Below, one piece after another: positions 45,000 to 54,735 of a DNA stretch of 64,000 nt (the stretch's first letter is position 1; the number at the start of each line of letters is the position of its first letter). The stretch comes from an uncultured Eubacteriales bacterium. GTDB lineage: Bacteria > Bacillota > Clostridia > Oscillospirales > Oscillospiraceae. The position numbers and the translations under genes were made by a program. The notes under the pieces were generated by a model. The model did no database searches. It saw only the letters and a program-made list of their open reading frames with translations, and was not told the DNA's origin. Location of the stretch: assembly GCA_900546615.1 (NCBI GenBank), contig URDJ01000002.1, positions 1 through 64,000 on the forward strand, in the 5' to 3' direction.

Positions 45000-46103
45000 A
45001 TGAAAAAGCTGCTTTTTGCAGTGCTCGTATTTGCGCTGCTTTTGTCTCTAACCGCCTGCGGCACTGAGCCGCCGGTACAGTCCGGGCTTCCCGAGCCGGT
45101 CACGGGCGGTACGCCCGCCCCGACCGCTGAGGCCACGGCGGAACCGACGCCGTCGCCCACTCCCCTGCCCTATACAAATCCCCTAAGCGGCGAGCCGATG
45201 GAGGAGGATATCTCCGGGCAGCGGCCCTTTGCCATTATGATAAACAACATCCAGCAGGCCCTGCCCCAGTGCGGCGTCTCGCAGGCCGAGATTGTCTACG
45301 AGATACCCGCGGAGGGCGGCGTGACCCGGATGATGGCCATATTTACCGACATAAGCGACATTGAGCGTATCGGCAGCCTCCGCAGCATCCGCCCCTATTA
45401 CGCCGACGTGGGCCTGTCCTACGACGCCATTGTCATACACGCTGGCGGCAGCGAGGAGTCGTATACCGAGATGTCCGGCTATGACGTTGACCACCTCGAC
45501 GGCGTTCTCGGCACCTATGTCGAGGGCGCGTTTTACCGCGACCCGGACAGGATGCAGTACGGCCTGGAGCACAGCCTGTTCTCTATCGGCGCAAAGCTCA
45601 TCGAGGCCGCCGAGGATCAGGGCTTCTCTCTCACGCACGAGGCCGGTGCTTACGACTACGGCCTCACGTTCTCCGATACTGCCGCCGAGCAGTGCACGGA
45701 TGAGGCGCTGTACGCTTCAATCGGCTTCAACAGCTTCAAGACAACCGACTTCGAGTATAACGAGGATGACGGGCTATACTACGCCTTCGAGTACGGCTCT
45801 GAGTACATGGACGACGAATACGGCGTGCAGATGTCCTTCAAAAACCTGCTGTTTCTCGAAACTGACGTCTCGGTCATCGACGACGTGGGCAGGCTGCGCG
45901 TGCGCACCACCGGCACGGGCGAAGGCTGGTTCGTCTGTGACGGCAAGTGTGTCGAGATAACATGGGAGCGTGAGACGAACACCGACGCCTTCCGCTACTA
46001 TCTCAAGGACGGAACGCCGCTGGAGCTGGGCGTCGGCTCTACTTATATCGGCGTGAGGCCGGGCTACGGCTCGTCGGTAACTTTCGATAAGGAGGCGCAG
46101 TAA
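45000..46103 (+). CDS. DUF3048 (YerB-like) lipoprotein
   Basis: A 367-residue lipoprotein with lipobox LTAC. After a Pro/Thr/Ala-rich linker (about 22-55) come the DUF3048 N-terminal domain (PFAIMINNIQQALPQCGVSQ; VTRMMAIFTD; IGSLRSIRPYYADVG) and the C-terminal domain with VRTTGTGEGWFVCDGKCVEI and TYIGVRPGY. YerB in Bacillus is an envelope protein of unclear role. The RarD-like gene follows 2 bases later. Confidence 0.9.
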   Translation: MKKLLFAVLVFALLLSLTACGTEPPVQSGLPEPVTGGTPAPTAEATAEPTPSPTPLPYTNPLSGEPMEEDISGQRPFAIMINNIQQALPQCGVSQAEIVYEIPAEGGVTRMMAIFTDISDIERIGSLRSIRPYYADVGLSYDAIVIHAGGSEESYTEMSGYDVDHLDGVLGTYVEGAFYRDPDRMQYGLEHSLFSIGAKLIEAAEDQGFSLTHEAGAYDYGLTFSDTAAEQCTDEALYASIGFNSFKTTDFEYNEDDGLYYAFEYGSEYMDDEYGVQMSFKNLLFLETDVSVIDDVGRLRVRTTGTGEGWFVCDGKCVEITWERETNTDAFRYYLKDGTPLELGVGSTYIGVRPGYGSSVTFDKEAQ

Positions 46104-46105
46104 AC

Positions 46106-47008
46106 TTGTCCCGCACAAAAAGATCGCTTCTTGCCCTGCTGCTGTGCTATCTTATCTGGGGCCTGCAGCCGCTGTATTGGAACCTGCTTGGGCAGTTTGA
46201 CGCCATCTTCGTCCTGTGCTGCAGGATAGTCATGAGCGTCGTGTTCACCTGGCTGTTCCTCATCTGCACGGGCCGGCTGAAGGAGCTGCTGGCCACTTTC
46301 CGCGACCGCGCGGTGATGAAATACCTTGTGCCCGCGGCGGTGTTCATCTGCGCGGACTGGGGGCTGTATAACTGGGCGGTCATGAACGGGCATGTGCTCG
46401 ACGTCTCGCTCGGCTACTATATGAACCCGATAGTCATGTTTGTCATTGGCCTGGTGCTGTTCCGGGAACGCGGGCATCTGCTCGAGTATATCTCCGTCGG
46501 CGTTGCGACTCTCGGCGTGCTGATTAGCACTGTGCAGTATGGCTCGTTCCCCATTGTGGCTGTGCTCTGCGCCTTTTCATGGCCTCTCTATGCCACGGTT
46601 AAGAAGGCGGCGAATGCAGACCCTATCATCAGCATCGCCATAGAGACGACGCTGCTTGCGCCGTTCGCAATAGTAGGGGCGCTGGTATTCTACCGTGGCG
46701 ATGGCGGCTTTGCCTCGGTCGATTTGAGCGGCGCGGCACTTCTCCTGTGCTCCGGCATCGTTGCGGCGACGCCCATGATACTCTATACATATGTGGTGAA
46801 CGACCTGCCGTTCAAGGTAGTGGGTATATTGCAGTATACCAGCTCGACCATCACGTTCATCTGTGGCATACTGTTTTTAAACGAGAAGGCGACAACGGCA
46901 AAGCTCGTCATGTTCGCCTTCATCATAGCCGGCCTTGTTATCTTCACCGCGGGCAGCTTCAAGCGGCAGAAGGACACTCTGCCGGAGAGGTCGGAGCTCA
47001 GTCAATGA
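46106..47008 (+). CDS. rarD: RarD-type EamA transporter
   Basis: A 300-residue protein with ten helices: LLLCYLIWGLQPLYWNLL, DWGLYNWAVMNGHVLDVSLGYYMNPI and QYTSSTITFICGILFLNE are RarD hallmarks. RarD is linked to chloramphenicol sensitivity in Pseudomonas; the native substrate is unknown. The start is a TTG preceded by AAGGAGG within the end of the DUF3048 gene. Confidence 0.92.
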   Translation: MSRTKRSLLALLLCYLIWGLQPLYWNLLGQFDAIFVLCCRIVMSVVFTWLFLICTGRLKELLATFRDRAVMKYLVPAAVFICADWGLYNWAVMNGHVLDVSLGYYMNPIVMFVIGLVLFRERGHLLEYISVGVATLGVLISTVQYGSFPIVAVLCAFSWPLYATVKKAANADPIISIAIETTLLAPFAIVGALVFYRGDGGFASVDLSGAALLLCSGIVAATPMILYTYVVNDLPFKVVGILQYTSSTITFICGILFLNEKATTAKLVMFAFIIAGLVIFTAGSFKRQKDTLPERSELSQ

Positions 47009-47049
47009 AATAACTTGTTCGGATGGAAAGCGGTGTTCTGAAAGTGATA

Positions 47050-47086
47050 AAAACAGCTGAGACGGCAAACGTCTCAGCTGTTTTTT
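47050..47086. terminator. Terminator between convergent rarD and MutS-like genes
   Basis: AAAACAGCTGAGACG pairs perfectly with CGTCTCAGCTGTTTT and is followed by a T-run. The stop codon of the facing gene lies within its edge. Confidence 0.93.
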
Positions 47087-48695
47087 ATAGCTCTCTCTTT
47101 CGCCAAAGTCCGGTACTGATGAAGTCCGCGGCCCTTTTATCCGCGCGGTCGGTGATGTCCTCGTTGAGACCCATGAGCCGCAGCAGCTGGATGGCGTTGC
47201 GCGTGCGCGTCGGACCGGGCCGGACGCGGTAGTCGAAGCTCATGCCTTCGTCCGTCACCTTCTCCTCAAAGTGCAGCATGCCGTAGCTGCCCTCAAGTAT
47301 CGTGCACAGCTCCAGATCGTGCGTTGCCGCTATGCACAGTGCGCCCGCGTCCGCCAGGGCGAACAGTATCTCGCTAGCCGCCGAGATGCGCTCTATCGTG
47401 TTCGTGCCACGGAGTACCTCGTCCACAGCGCAGAGTACAGGCTCTCCCGCCTCCGCCGCATCCAAAATGCGCTTCGTGGCGAGTATCTCAGCTATATAGT
47501 AGCTCTCGCCCGAGAGCAGATCGTCCCTCAGCGCCATGGTCGAGTAAATGTGAAAGACCGACGCCCTATAGCTCTCGCCGGGACAGGTGCAGGCCGCCTG
47601 AGCGAGCAGCGCGGCGATGAGCGCCGTGCGCAGGTAGGTCGATTTGCCAGAAGCATTTGAACCGGTCACGAGCGCCGGCCGTTCAAGCTCCAGATCGTTC
47701 GGCACGGGATGACTCAGCAGCGGGTGAACGAGCCGCTCGGCCTGGACATAGCCGCGCTCCGCTTCAAAATCCAGCTCCGGCTCGCACCAGAGCGGCATGC
47801 TCTCGCGCCAGGAGGCCACAGCAATGGCCGCGTCTACCCTGCCCAGCGTCTCGAAGACCGCCAGTATCTCGTCATGCAGGACGTAGAGCCGGTTTTTCAG
47901 GTACTCGAACATGATGAGGTCGAGCAGCAGCACCGAACAGGCAAGGTCCGCTGCCATATCCGTGCCGCGACCCGGCACCGTGCCGAGTGCCATGAGCGGG
48001 CGCAGCTTTTTGAGGTGCCCGTAGCTCTCCCCTATGCACTCGTACAGCCGCTCAAAGCCCAGGCCCTTCAGCTTTTTTAGCGCAAAGGCCATTGAAACGC
48101 TGAAATTCACCGTGTCGATCTGCATCTGGCATTTTCGGGCCGTCCACTCGTGCGTCATGACGTTCAGCGCAAAGAGCGCAAAGATGAGCAGCAGGCCCTT
48201 TGCGCCCCAGAATATCAGTGTCAGAGGTGAGAGCAACAGCGCCAGCGCCATAATGAGATAGATTGCGAACATGAAATATCCGTCCGATTCGGGCGAAAAG
48301 GCACGGCAGACGTCCGCGCGGCGGAAGCGGCCCAGGCAGGCCAGCACGAACTGAGTCTCCAGCCGCTCGCGCTCGTCGCCCTCGGCGAAGTCTATGAGCC
48401 GGCGGCGGCGCTCGTACTCCGCGGCGTCCGTCGCGGGCGTGCGGAGCATGTGATAGAGCCAGTGTTCGCCCGGCGTCGAGGTACCGGGGTTTATGCGCTT
48501 AAAGACCCTGTCCATGTCGAGGTCGGACCAGGTGACATCGTCCACCATGAAACGCTCCGGCTCGCGCTCGCGCATGTAGTCGTGATAGCTGCGGATGGTG
48601 GCCATGTCGCCCGCCGCGTAGAATGGGTCTGGCCTGCGCCCGTAATTGTCCCGCAGGCTGTGCCGGAGCCGGTATTTGTAACCGAAAATGCCCAT
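47085..48695 (-). CDS. Membrane-linked MutS-family ATPase
   Basis: A 536-residue protein. The C-terminal ATPase of MutS is clear: Walker [13 protein letters not shown], then [15 protein letters not shown] for Walker B and the following conserved T-N, and AATHDLELC. The N-terminal half has the MutS-like helical core but includes two strong transmembrane segments (about 140-180, [22 protein letters not shown]). It lacks the mismatch-binding domain I, so it is not a mismatch repair MutS1; such proteins are known in Bacillota but are poorly characterised. It is downstream of the broken acetyltransferase gene. Confidence 0.88.
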   Translation of the reverse strand: MGIFGYKYRLRHSLRDNYGRRPDPFYAAGDMATIRSYHDYMREREPERFMVDDVTWSDLDMDRVFKRINPGTSTPGEHWLYHMLRTPATDAAEYERRRRLIDFAEGDERERLETQFVLACLGRFRRADVCRAFSPESDGYFMFAIYLIMALALLLSPLTLIFWGAKGLLLIFALFALNVMTHEWTARKCQMQIDTVNFSVSMAFALKKLKGLGFERLYECIGESYGHLKKLRPLMALGTVPGRGTDMAADLACSVLLLDLIMFEYLKNRLYVLHDEILAVFETLGRVDAAIAVASWRESMPLWCEPELDFEAERGYVQAERLVHPLLSHPVPNDLELERPALVTGSNASGKSTYLRTALIAALLAQAACTCPGESYRASVFHIYSTMALRDDLLSGESYYIAEILATKRILDAAEAGEPVLCAVDEVLRGTNTIERISAASEILFALADAGALCIAATHDLELCTILEGSYGMLHFEEKVTDEGMSFDYRVRPGPTRTRNAIQLLRLMGLNEDITDRADKRAADFISTGLWRKREL

Positions 48696-48702
48696 GCTGC
48701 CT

Positions 48703-49484
48703 CCTGTTTTCCTCTATCCACGTCACGGCAAAGTCCACCAGCTCGCGCTGGCGCATCAGCTGCAGCCCGGCGCTGCCGCAGGTGGTGCGGCGCACGTCAT
48801 GCCCTCGCTCGAAGGCCGCGCCGATGGCCTCGAAGTCCTCGCCCGTGACATCCAGCGTGTCGTAGGCGACCCAGCGGCGCTCGCCGCCTGCCTTCACCGC
48901 GCTGTGCTCCGTCACGAGCCGCTTGCCGGGATACTGCGCCCTCGCATCCGCGAGGTGGAGAGAGGTGTTCTTGTCATAGCCCACGCCCATGAGCAGCACC
49001 TTTGCATCCAGCTCATAGAGCCGGCCGATGGGCGAGCCGTCGCCGAAAATGTTCGACAGGTCGTGCTCTCGCGTTAGGAAGTCCGCATACCGCCCCCAGG
49101 CCGCTGCCGACCTCGCCGGGTGTGCGCTCCTTAAAGTGCCGGGCCAGCGGCGGAACATCTCTGCCACGGCCCCATCGTGTTCGTCGGTGTGATGTCCGGG
49201 TCGTAAGCGGGCCAGTTGTCGCGTATCGCCTGCCACCACTCCCGCGGCTCCTGCCAGTGGACACCGCTCTCCGGGTCCAGGTTCTTCCACGACTGAGTGG
49301 GCATCATCACCGTGCCCTCCGGGCCGACGCGCTCCAAAAGCGCCTCAATGACCACCTGCGCCCCGCCGCAGACAAAGCCGAAGCTGCCGAGCGAGCAGTG
49401 TACCATGACCACGTCGCCCGGCTCAAGGCCAAGCACGCGCAGCGACGCGGCGATATCAGACTTCAGCACCAGAGTTCTGTCCAT
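48703..49484 (-). pseudogene. Aminoglycoside N3-acetyltransferase (AAC(3)-like), frameshifted
   Basis: The first 105 or so residues are in the frame starting at 49484 ([29 protein letters not shown]) and the remainder in the next frame ([54 protein letters not shown]). Together they give an AAC(3) of about 260 residues. The break is at the run of four Cs (plus strand) at 49170-49173: one more base restores TMGAVAEMF. The second frame stays open past the family end into the MutS-like gene, to 48499. AAC(3)-like proteins acetylate aminoglycosides or other amines. It overlaps the MFS gene by 29 bp and has GGGAGG upstream. Confidence 0.85.
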
Positions 49485-50646
49485 TTATAAACCTCCCGGA
49501 AAGGCTGAGTATGAGCAGCAGCGCGGGAAATGCTATGGCAAATAGCAGGCCGGTCTTTAAGTCTCCTCCCGCCTTTTCGGCGGCAAAGCCCACCACTGCC
49601 GGTCCGGTGCCGCAACCGACGTCGCCCGCCAGCGCCAGCAGCGCAAACATGGCGGTGCCGCCGCCCCTGATACTCGCCGCCGCGATGCTGAAGCTGCCCG
49701 GCCACATGATTCCCACCGACAGCCCACAGAGCATACAGCCCAGCAGTCCCAGCCACGGTGCGGACGTGAGCGTGGCAAGCAGGTAGCTCACTATGCACAG
49801 TACACTGCTCGCGTTCATGAATCTCCGAAGGTCCAGCCGGTCGCCGAGCTTCCCGAAAAACATCCGCGAAAGGCCCATCATGACCGCAAAGCAGCACGGG
49901 CCAAGCAGGTCGCCCATGGTCTTCGACACGCCCAGCGAGGACTCCGCGAAGGCCGAGGCCCACTGGCTCATCCCCTGCTCCGACGCGCCCGCGCAGAGCA
50001 TCATGAGAAACAGCCGCCAGAAAGTGCCGCTCCTGACCAGCACAGATACCTTCATTCCGCCGCGCTGCTCGGTTATGTACGGCACGGGCATGGTACAGAA
50101 GTTATAGAGGTTATACAGCGGAACGAGCGCCCAGACACAGGCCATCACACGCCAGTTGTCCAGCCCGAACACGGCGAAAAACGCGGTCGAGACAAGCACG
50201 ACGGCCACGTGGCCCCAGCAATAGAATGAGTGCAGCAGGCTCATCTCGGCCTCCTTGTGCTCGAAGGGGCAGGACTCGATTATGGGGCTGACGAGCACCT
50301 CGAGCAGCCCGCCGCCGACGGCGTAAATAACGACGGAGATGAGCACGCCCGTAAACGGCTCCGGGAACAGCTCGGTAAAAAACCACAGCCCGGCCAATCC
50401 GACCGCCGAGAGCAGGTGCGCAATCCTCATGCTGGGCCAGTAACCAATCCTGTCCACGTACAGTGGGCTGGTCAGGTCTGTCAGCAGCTGCACGCCGAAG
50501 TTCACCGATACCAGCAGAGACAACTGCTCGAGTGATACGTCAAAGCTCCGCTGCAATGTCAGGAACAGCAGCGGGAGGAAGTTATTTACTATTGCCTGCG
50601 TTACATATCCCAGGTAGCAGGCATGTTTTATGCGTTTGTAGTTCAC
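49456..50646 (-). CDS. MFS transporter
   Basis: A 397-residue carrier with 12 predicted helices. Landmarks are FGVQLLTDLTSPLYVDRIGY, GGGLLEVLVSPIIESCPFEHK and the later LSRMFFGKLGDRLDLRRFMN, a loop 8-9-type motif. The substrate is unknown. The start is a GTG preceded by AAGGGAT; the longer ATG frame to 50694 has no ribosome binding site. It overlaps the start of the broken acetyltransferase gene, which suggests one transcript and perhaps a drug-resistance pairing. Confidence 0.87.
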   Translation of the reverse strand: MNYKRIKHACYLGYVTQAIVNNFLPLLFLTLQRSFDVSLEQLSLLVSVNFGVQLLTDLTSPLYVDRIGYWPSMRIAHLLSAVGLAGLWFFTELFPEPFTGVLISVVIYAVGGGLLEVLVSPIIESCPFEHKEAEMSLLHSFYCWGHVAVVLVSTAFFAVFGLDNWRVMACVWALVPLYNLYNFCTMPVPYITEQRGGMKVSVLVRSGTFWRLFLMMLCAGASEQGMSQWASAFAESSLGVSKTMGDLLGPCCFAVMMGLSRMFFGKLGDRLDLRRFMNASSVLCIVSYLLATLTSAPWLGLLGCMLCGLSVGIMWPGSFSIAAASIRGGGTAMFALLALAGDVGCGTGPAVVGFAAEKAGGDLKTGLLFAIAFPALLLILSLSGRFINGQNSGAEV

Positions 50647-50720
50647 GCAGATCCCTTCATTCCGTGTTTTAAAGATCCAGCTCCAGCAGCGCAACCGTCT
50701 CGTTTGTTACGAAAAGCAGC

Positions 50721-51533
50721 TCAAAATTTCAATGCTCCCTTTGGACACTCCTCCAAGCAGCGCAGACAGAGGATGCATTCCTTTGAGTCAGGCGCTGACG
50801 AGACTCGGATATCCATCGGGCAGACGCGCTCGCATTTTCCGCAGGAGATGCATTTTTCTCTGTCCACCCGCACACGGAAAAGCGCAAAGCGGCTCGACAG
50901 CCTGAGAAATACCGTCACAGGGCAGATATATTTGCAGAATGCCCGATTGTCGCGGCATTTGAAGGCCAGTATGACACCACACACGTAGTAGGCGAGGTTT
51001 CCGACAATAAAGGAGCACCACATGATCCTGCCCATATCCGGCACATCAAGCAGGAACAGCGCGCCGACAAAGGCGAGCGAAGCTGCAAACAGTATGTAGC
51101 TCACATATCCGAAACTCCTGCGTCCCCCCTGCGGGGTCTTGTACGGAAGCAGATCCAGCACCATGGCCGTCCAGCAGGCATAGCCGCACCAGCCCCTGCC
51201 GAACAGCACCGGCCCGAAAATCTTCGCCACTGCGTAGTGTATTACTGCTGCCTCGAATACGCCGAGAAAGAGGTAGTACCAGAAACCCTCAAGCTGCATA
51301 TTCTCCCGGCATATGATACCGAGATATATCAGCATATATAGTCCCACCGCGAATTGTACGAAGTTTCGCGCATATCTCAGCTTCGCAGCATACATGGCAA
51401 GCCCCAACCCGAGCGCCAAACCGATATAGCTGAAGTTCAGAAGATAGAAAACATTGTCCAGCGCCAGCCAGAGCGCCACAGCAATGAGCTCGAAAAGCAG
51501 CCACATCAGGCCCGCCGGAAGGTACTTTTTCAT
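50721..51533 (-). CDS. Membrane polyferredoxin (NapH/YccM-like 4Fe-4S protein)
   Basis: A 270-residue protein with about six helices and cysteine motifs facing the cytoplasm: GRGWCGYACW and CKYICPVTVFLRL, the NapH-type pair, followed by two ferredoxin motifs, CISCGKCERVCP and CILCLRCLEECP. It probably moves electrons at the membrane; the partner is unknown. ATG at 51533 lies within the stop codon region of the acetyltransferase gene and follows AGGAG. Confidence 0.87.
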   Translation of the reverse strand: MKKYLPAGLMWLLFELIAVALWLALDNVFYLLNFSYIGLALGLGLAMYAAKLRYARNFVQFAVGLYMLIYLGIICRENMQLEGFWYYLFLGVFEAAVIHYAVAKIFGPVLFGRGWCGYACWTAMVLDLLPYKTPQGGRRSFGYVSYILFAASLAFVGALFLLDVPDMGRIMWCSFIVGNLAYYVCGVILAFKCRDNRAFCKYICPVTVFLRLSSRFALFRVRVDREKCISCGKCERVCPMDIRVSSAPDSKECILCLRCLEECPKGALKF

Positions 51534-52156
51534 GTTTCCGCTCCTGTGTCCTCGAGGTAGTCGCGGTATTCGCGCTCCCATCTCACGCGGTCGGCCTCGC
51601 CGATCTCTCGGAGCACGCGGCAGGGGTTTCCGACGGCTATGCAGTTCGGCGGTATATCCTTCGTTACGACGGAGCCGGAACCAATGACGACGTTGTCGCC
51701 TATCGTGACTCCGGGGTTTATTACAACGTTCCCGCCTATCCAGACGTCAGAGCCTATCGTGACGGGTAGGCCAAACTCGACGTCGTGGTTCCTGACCGCG
51801 GCATCTATGGGGTGGCCGGCGGTGTAGATATTCACATTCGGCCCGAGATACACATTGTCGCCAAATCTCACGGGACACACGTCCAGTATGGTAAGCCCCG
51901 TGTTGGCGTAAAAGTGCCGCCCGAAGTGCACTCTGTCGCCGTTGTCGAAGTAAACCGGCGCAGTGAGCACCATGTCCTCCGGCGCTTCGGCGAAGCATTT
52001 GCGCAGTTCGTCGAGCGCCGTCCTGTCGTGCCAGAACTCGGATTCGTTGAACTTCTTCTGCGCCGCGTGTACCCGCGCCCATGAGTCTCCGCCGACCTTA
52101 TACGGACAGTAGAGCCGCCCGCTCATCATTCTGTCCCATTCGACCTTTGATATCAT
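51530..52156 (-). CDS. Maltose/galactoside-type O-acetyltransferase (left-handed beta-helix)
   Basis: A 208-residue hexapeptide-repeat acetyltransferase of the LacA/Maa group: N-terminal helical cap (MISKVEWDRMMSGRLYCP), NTGLTILDVCPVRFGDNVYL, the catalytic-type His in TAGHPIDAAVRN, and NPGVTIGDNVVIGSGSVVTK repeats ending AVGNPCRVLREI. It transfers acetyl groups from acetyl-CoA to sugar hydroxyls. It overlaps the DUF1810 gene and the polyferredoxin gene by 4 bp each. Confidence 0.93.
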   Translation of the reverse strand: MISKVEWDRMMSGRLYCPYKVGGDSWARVHAAQKKFNESEFWHDRTALDELRKCFAEAPEDMVLTAPVYFDNGDRVHFGRHFYANTGLTILDVCPVRFGDNVYLGPNVNIYTAGHPIDAAVRNHDVEFGLPVTIGSDVWIGGNVVINPGVTIGDNVVIGSGSVVTKDIPPNCIAVGNPCRVLREIGEADRVRWEREYRDYLEDTGAET

Positions 52157-52599
52157 CTCTCCGCTCCCTCGGCCTGACTGCGCAGGATATTCAGCGTCTC
52201 GCTGTCCTGAAGGCCGCCATAGTACTTGTCCAGCACCTTGAGAAATACCTCGTTGTCCTCGCAGGCGTTGGCGAACAGGGTCATGCAGGAGCGGAGCTTC
52301 AGGTCGTCCGGCCAGCCCATGACCGCCACGGGGTCGTTGGAATCGAGCTGGAGCAGGGCCTCGGATATCTCGCGCAGGTTGCCGCCGAGATAAGGGTGGG
52401 AAATAAACGCCCGGGCCTCGTCGATGTCCCTGATTGCATAGTAGCGGGCCGAGCTGCTCCTGCCCAGACCCTGTATCTGTGGGAAAATGTACCACATCCA
52501 GTGGCTGGCCTTGTACCCCCCGCGTATCTCAGCGAGCGCCCGCTCGTAAGCCCTCTGGTGCGCGTCGATGAACCTTGAAAGATCATACTCAAATATCAT
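52153..52599 (-). CDS. DUF1810 family protein
   Basis: A 148-residue protein starting YDLSRFIDAHQRAYERAL and having SHWMWYIFPQIQGLGRS and KLRSCMTLFANA, the conserved blocks of DUF1810. Function unknown. AAGGAG is 10 bases before the ATG; the stop overlaps the acetyltransferase start. Confidence 0.92.
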   Translation of the reverse strand: MIFEYDLSRFIDAHQRAYERALAEIRGGYKASHWMWYIFPQIQGLGRSSSARYYAIRDIDEARAFISHPYLGGNLREISEALLQLDSNDPVAVMGWPDDLKLRSCMTLFANACEDNEVFLKVLDKYYGGLQDSETLNILRSQAEGAER

Positions 52600-52638
52600 C
52601 CGTATCCAACTCCTTTGTAAACTATGCCGCCGTCTCGG

Positions 52639-53298
52639 CTACCCCTCCGACCGCTGGTCGCTCGCCAGCATTTTTCTTATCGGATGCCGAATAACGGTCT
52701 TGAGCTTTTCGGGAGAGACTTTCCTTGCATCGCTGAGATATATTTCGTGGTGGAGCCGATTCTCCGTAATATCGAGTATATATCCATGGCTCTCCATGTA
52801 GTCATGCATAAGCGCAACAGTTGCCGGCTCATCATCGTAAGAGCCGATATGCATACACTGAACGCATGTTCCCTCGTAATAAGTCAAAAACTCAACTTTA
52901 GAAAAATCGGTTTTCTTTTTCTTTGCCGCTTCCTCTACCGCCCATGCGAAGTCTTCCCTTGTCACAAAATCAGGAAGCCGAATGGCGGATATCCATTTTA
53001 GGTCCTCCTTGTGTGCATAGTCAATGCCCACCATGCCGTCCTGCCACCAAAATCCCTCGAGCGGCGGAACAACGTAATCAAAGTATCCATCGATCTGATG
53101 TTCGCCTTTTTTGCTCATTTTGATCGTAAAGGCAATGCCGTACAAAAGTCCGATTGACTGTTTGTACTCTCCGTTCTCGGCATTGGGATCGCCCTGTCCA
53201 CGCACCGCTATATAATTCATGCTCGGCACACTGACGATGCCGGGCTTGTTCTTTGGCATGTAGAACTCTTTGTATTCTTTCTTGAAATCAAAAGCCAT
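52639..53298 (-). CDS. GyrI-like small-molecule-binding domain protein
   Basis: A 219-residue protein of the stand-alone GyrI-like/SRPBCC-effector type: FKKEYKEFYMPKNKPGIV, NYIAVRGQGDPN, then LEGFWWQ and a second half ending HHEIYLSDARKVSPEKLKTV. Family members bind hydrophobic or cyclic compounds and may hydrolyse or sequester them. The DNA is visibly richer in A and T than its neighbours, which may indicate recent acquisition. GAGGTG precedes the ATG. Confidence 0.85.
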   Translation of the reverse strand: MAFDFKKEYKEFYMPKNKPGIVSVPSMNYIAVRGQGDPNAENGEYKQSIGLLYGIAFTIKMSKKGEHQIDGYFDYVVPPLEGFWWQDGMVGIDYAHKEDLKWISAIRLPDFVTREDFAWAVEEAAKKKKTDFSKVEFLTYYEGTCVQCMHIGSYDDEPATVALMHDYMESHGYILDITENRLHHEIYLSDARKVSPEKLKTVIRHPIRKMLASDQRSEG

Positions 53299-53332
53299 AT
53301 TTTCACCTCGACGATCTCTCAAAGCTCTCCGG

Positions 53333-54685
53333 CTATTCCCTCCGGGCTTTTGACAGCAGCACCACCGTCTCGACGTGCGCGGTTCTTGGGAACATATCGA
53401 CTGCTGTGGCTATTATTGCTTTATAGTTCATCTGGCAAAGAAGCTTCAGGTCCCTTGCCAGCGAAGCCGGGTCGCAGGAGACGTAGACGAGACGCCCCGC
53501 GCCCATTGAAGCTAACTCGGTCAGCGCCGTTTCCGACAGGCCCTTTCTGGGCGGATCTACCACTATCGCGTCCGGCTCCACGCCGCGGGCCTTCAGCTCT
53601 CTGGCCGCCTCGCCCGCATCTGCGCAGATGAACTCTGCGTTAGTCACACCGTTCCGCTCCGCATTGCGTCTCGCGTTCTCTACCGCCTCCGGCACTATCT
53701 CCGCTCCGATGACACGCCCCGAGCGTCTTGCCAGCGCGAGGCTTATCGTGCCCGCACCGCAGTACATGTCAAGCACCGTGCCGCCCGGCTCCGGCAATGC
53801 ATACTTCGCCGCCAAACCGTACAGCCGCTCGGCCTGCTCAGGATTTATCTGATAGAACGCCTGCGGGCTCAGCTCGAACTCGTTCCCGCACAGCCTGTCT
53901 AAGAGCGTCCCGCTGCCCCAGAGCGTGCGAAACTCGCCCGCCAACACCGTATTGCCGCTCGTACGGTTAAGACATTCAATCACGCCCGTGAGCCTTGGGC
54001 ATGCCGACCTAAGCGCCTCAACCAGCGTGCGCGAGAGCGCCGGGCCGAGCCTTCTGCCCGTGACTACACAGCAGAGCGCCGAGCCATCCCGCGCACGGCG
54101 CGTATAGACGTGCCTGACGCCTGTCTCCCCGGCGCTGACGCCGCGTCTGTTCATCCAGCACGTGACCGCCGCAGCACAGGCTGCAGCCTCGTCGGACTGC
54201 AAAAGGCAGCGCCCGGCTGGCACGATATCGTGACTGCCGCTCCGATAAAAGCCCGCGACAACTGCTCCGGCCTGCTCCCCAACCGCGTAAATTGCCTTGT
54301 TGCGGTAGCTTTCCGTTCTCTCCGAGCCTATAATGCGCTCCGCCTTCAGCTCAAGGCCGCCGATGCGTCTGAATGCGTCGTTCACGCGCTCGAGCTTGTA
54401 TCTCAGCTCGGCCTCGTAGTCCATGTGCAGGAAGTCGCAGCCTCCGCAGCGCCCGAACTTGGGACATCTCGGCTCGACGCGCTCAGGCGACGCCAAAAGC
54501 AGCTCCTCCCCTCTGCCATATGCCGCCGTCTTCGTCACCTTCAATATCCGAACGAGCCAGCGCTCTCCGGGTATCGCTCTCGGCACGAATACTGCGCGGC
54601 CACCTATCCGGCACACGCCCGCGCCCTCGGAAGTCAGCCCGGTTATCTCTGTCTCATATATCTCGTTTTTCTTCATATCGTCCAT
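53333..54685 (-). CDS. rlmD: 23S rRNA (uracil-C5)-methyltransferase, RlmD/RlmCD-like
   Basis: A 450-residue class I methyltransferase. An N-terminal TRAM domain (about 8-60) is followed by a [4Fe-4S] motif (CPKFGRCGGCDFLH with another Cys later), and a SAM domain with VLDMYCGAGTISLALA, VVDPPRKGLSE and the catalytic Cys in VYVSCDPASLARDL. It methylates U1939 and/or U747 of 23S rRNA. The ATG at 54685 lies 6 bases after a TACAAT -10 box, so the mRNA may be leaderless; the in-frame ATG at 54676 is an alternative. Confidence 0.92.
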   Translation of the reverse strand: MDDMKKNEIYETEITGLTSEGAGVCRIGGRAVFVPRAIPGERWLVRILKVTKTAAYGRGEELLLASPERVEPRCPKFGRCGGCDFLHMDYEAELRYKLERVNDAFRRIGGLELKAERIIGSERTESYRNKAIYAVGEQAGAVVAGFYRSGSHDIVPAGRCLLQSDEAAACAAAVTCWMNRRGVSAGETGVRHVYTRRARDGSALCCVVTGRRLGPALSRTLVEALRSACPRLTGVIECLNRTSGNTVLAGEFRTLWGSGTLLDRLCGNEFELSPQAFYQINPEQAERLYGLAAKYALPEPGGTVLDMYCGAGTISLALARRSGRVIGAEIVPEAVENARRNAERNGVTNAEFICADAGEAARELKARGVEPDAIVVDPPRKGLSETALTELASMGAGRLVYVSCDPASLARDLKLLCQMNYKAIIATAVDMFPRTAHVETVVLLSKARRE

Positions 54686-54691
54686 GACCGC

Positions 54692-54720
54692 ATTGTACCA
54701 CGCGTCCCGCCAGCCTTCAA
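54692..54720 (-). promoter_or_regulatory. Promoter of the rlmD-like gene, implying a leaderless transcript
   Basis: On the minus strand TTGAAG (54715-54720), 17-base spacer, TACAAT (54692-54697). The seventh base after the -10 is the A of the start codon. Confidence 0.6.
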
Positions 54721-54735
54721 CGTATATCAAATAAT

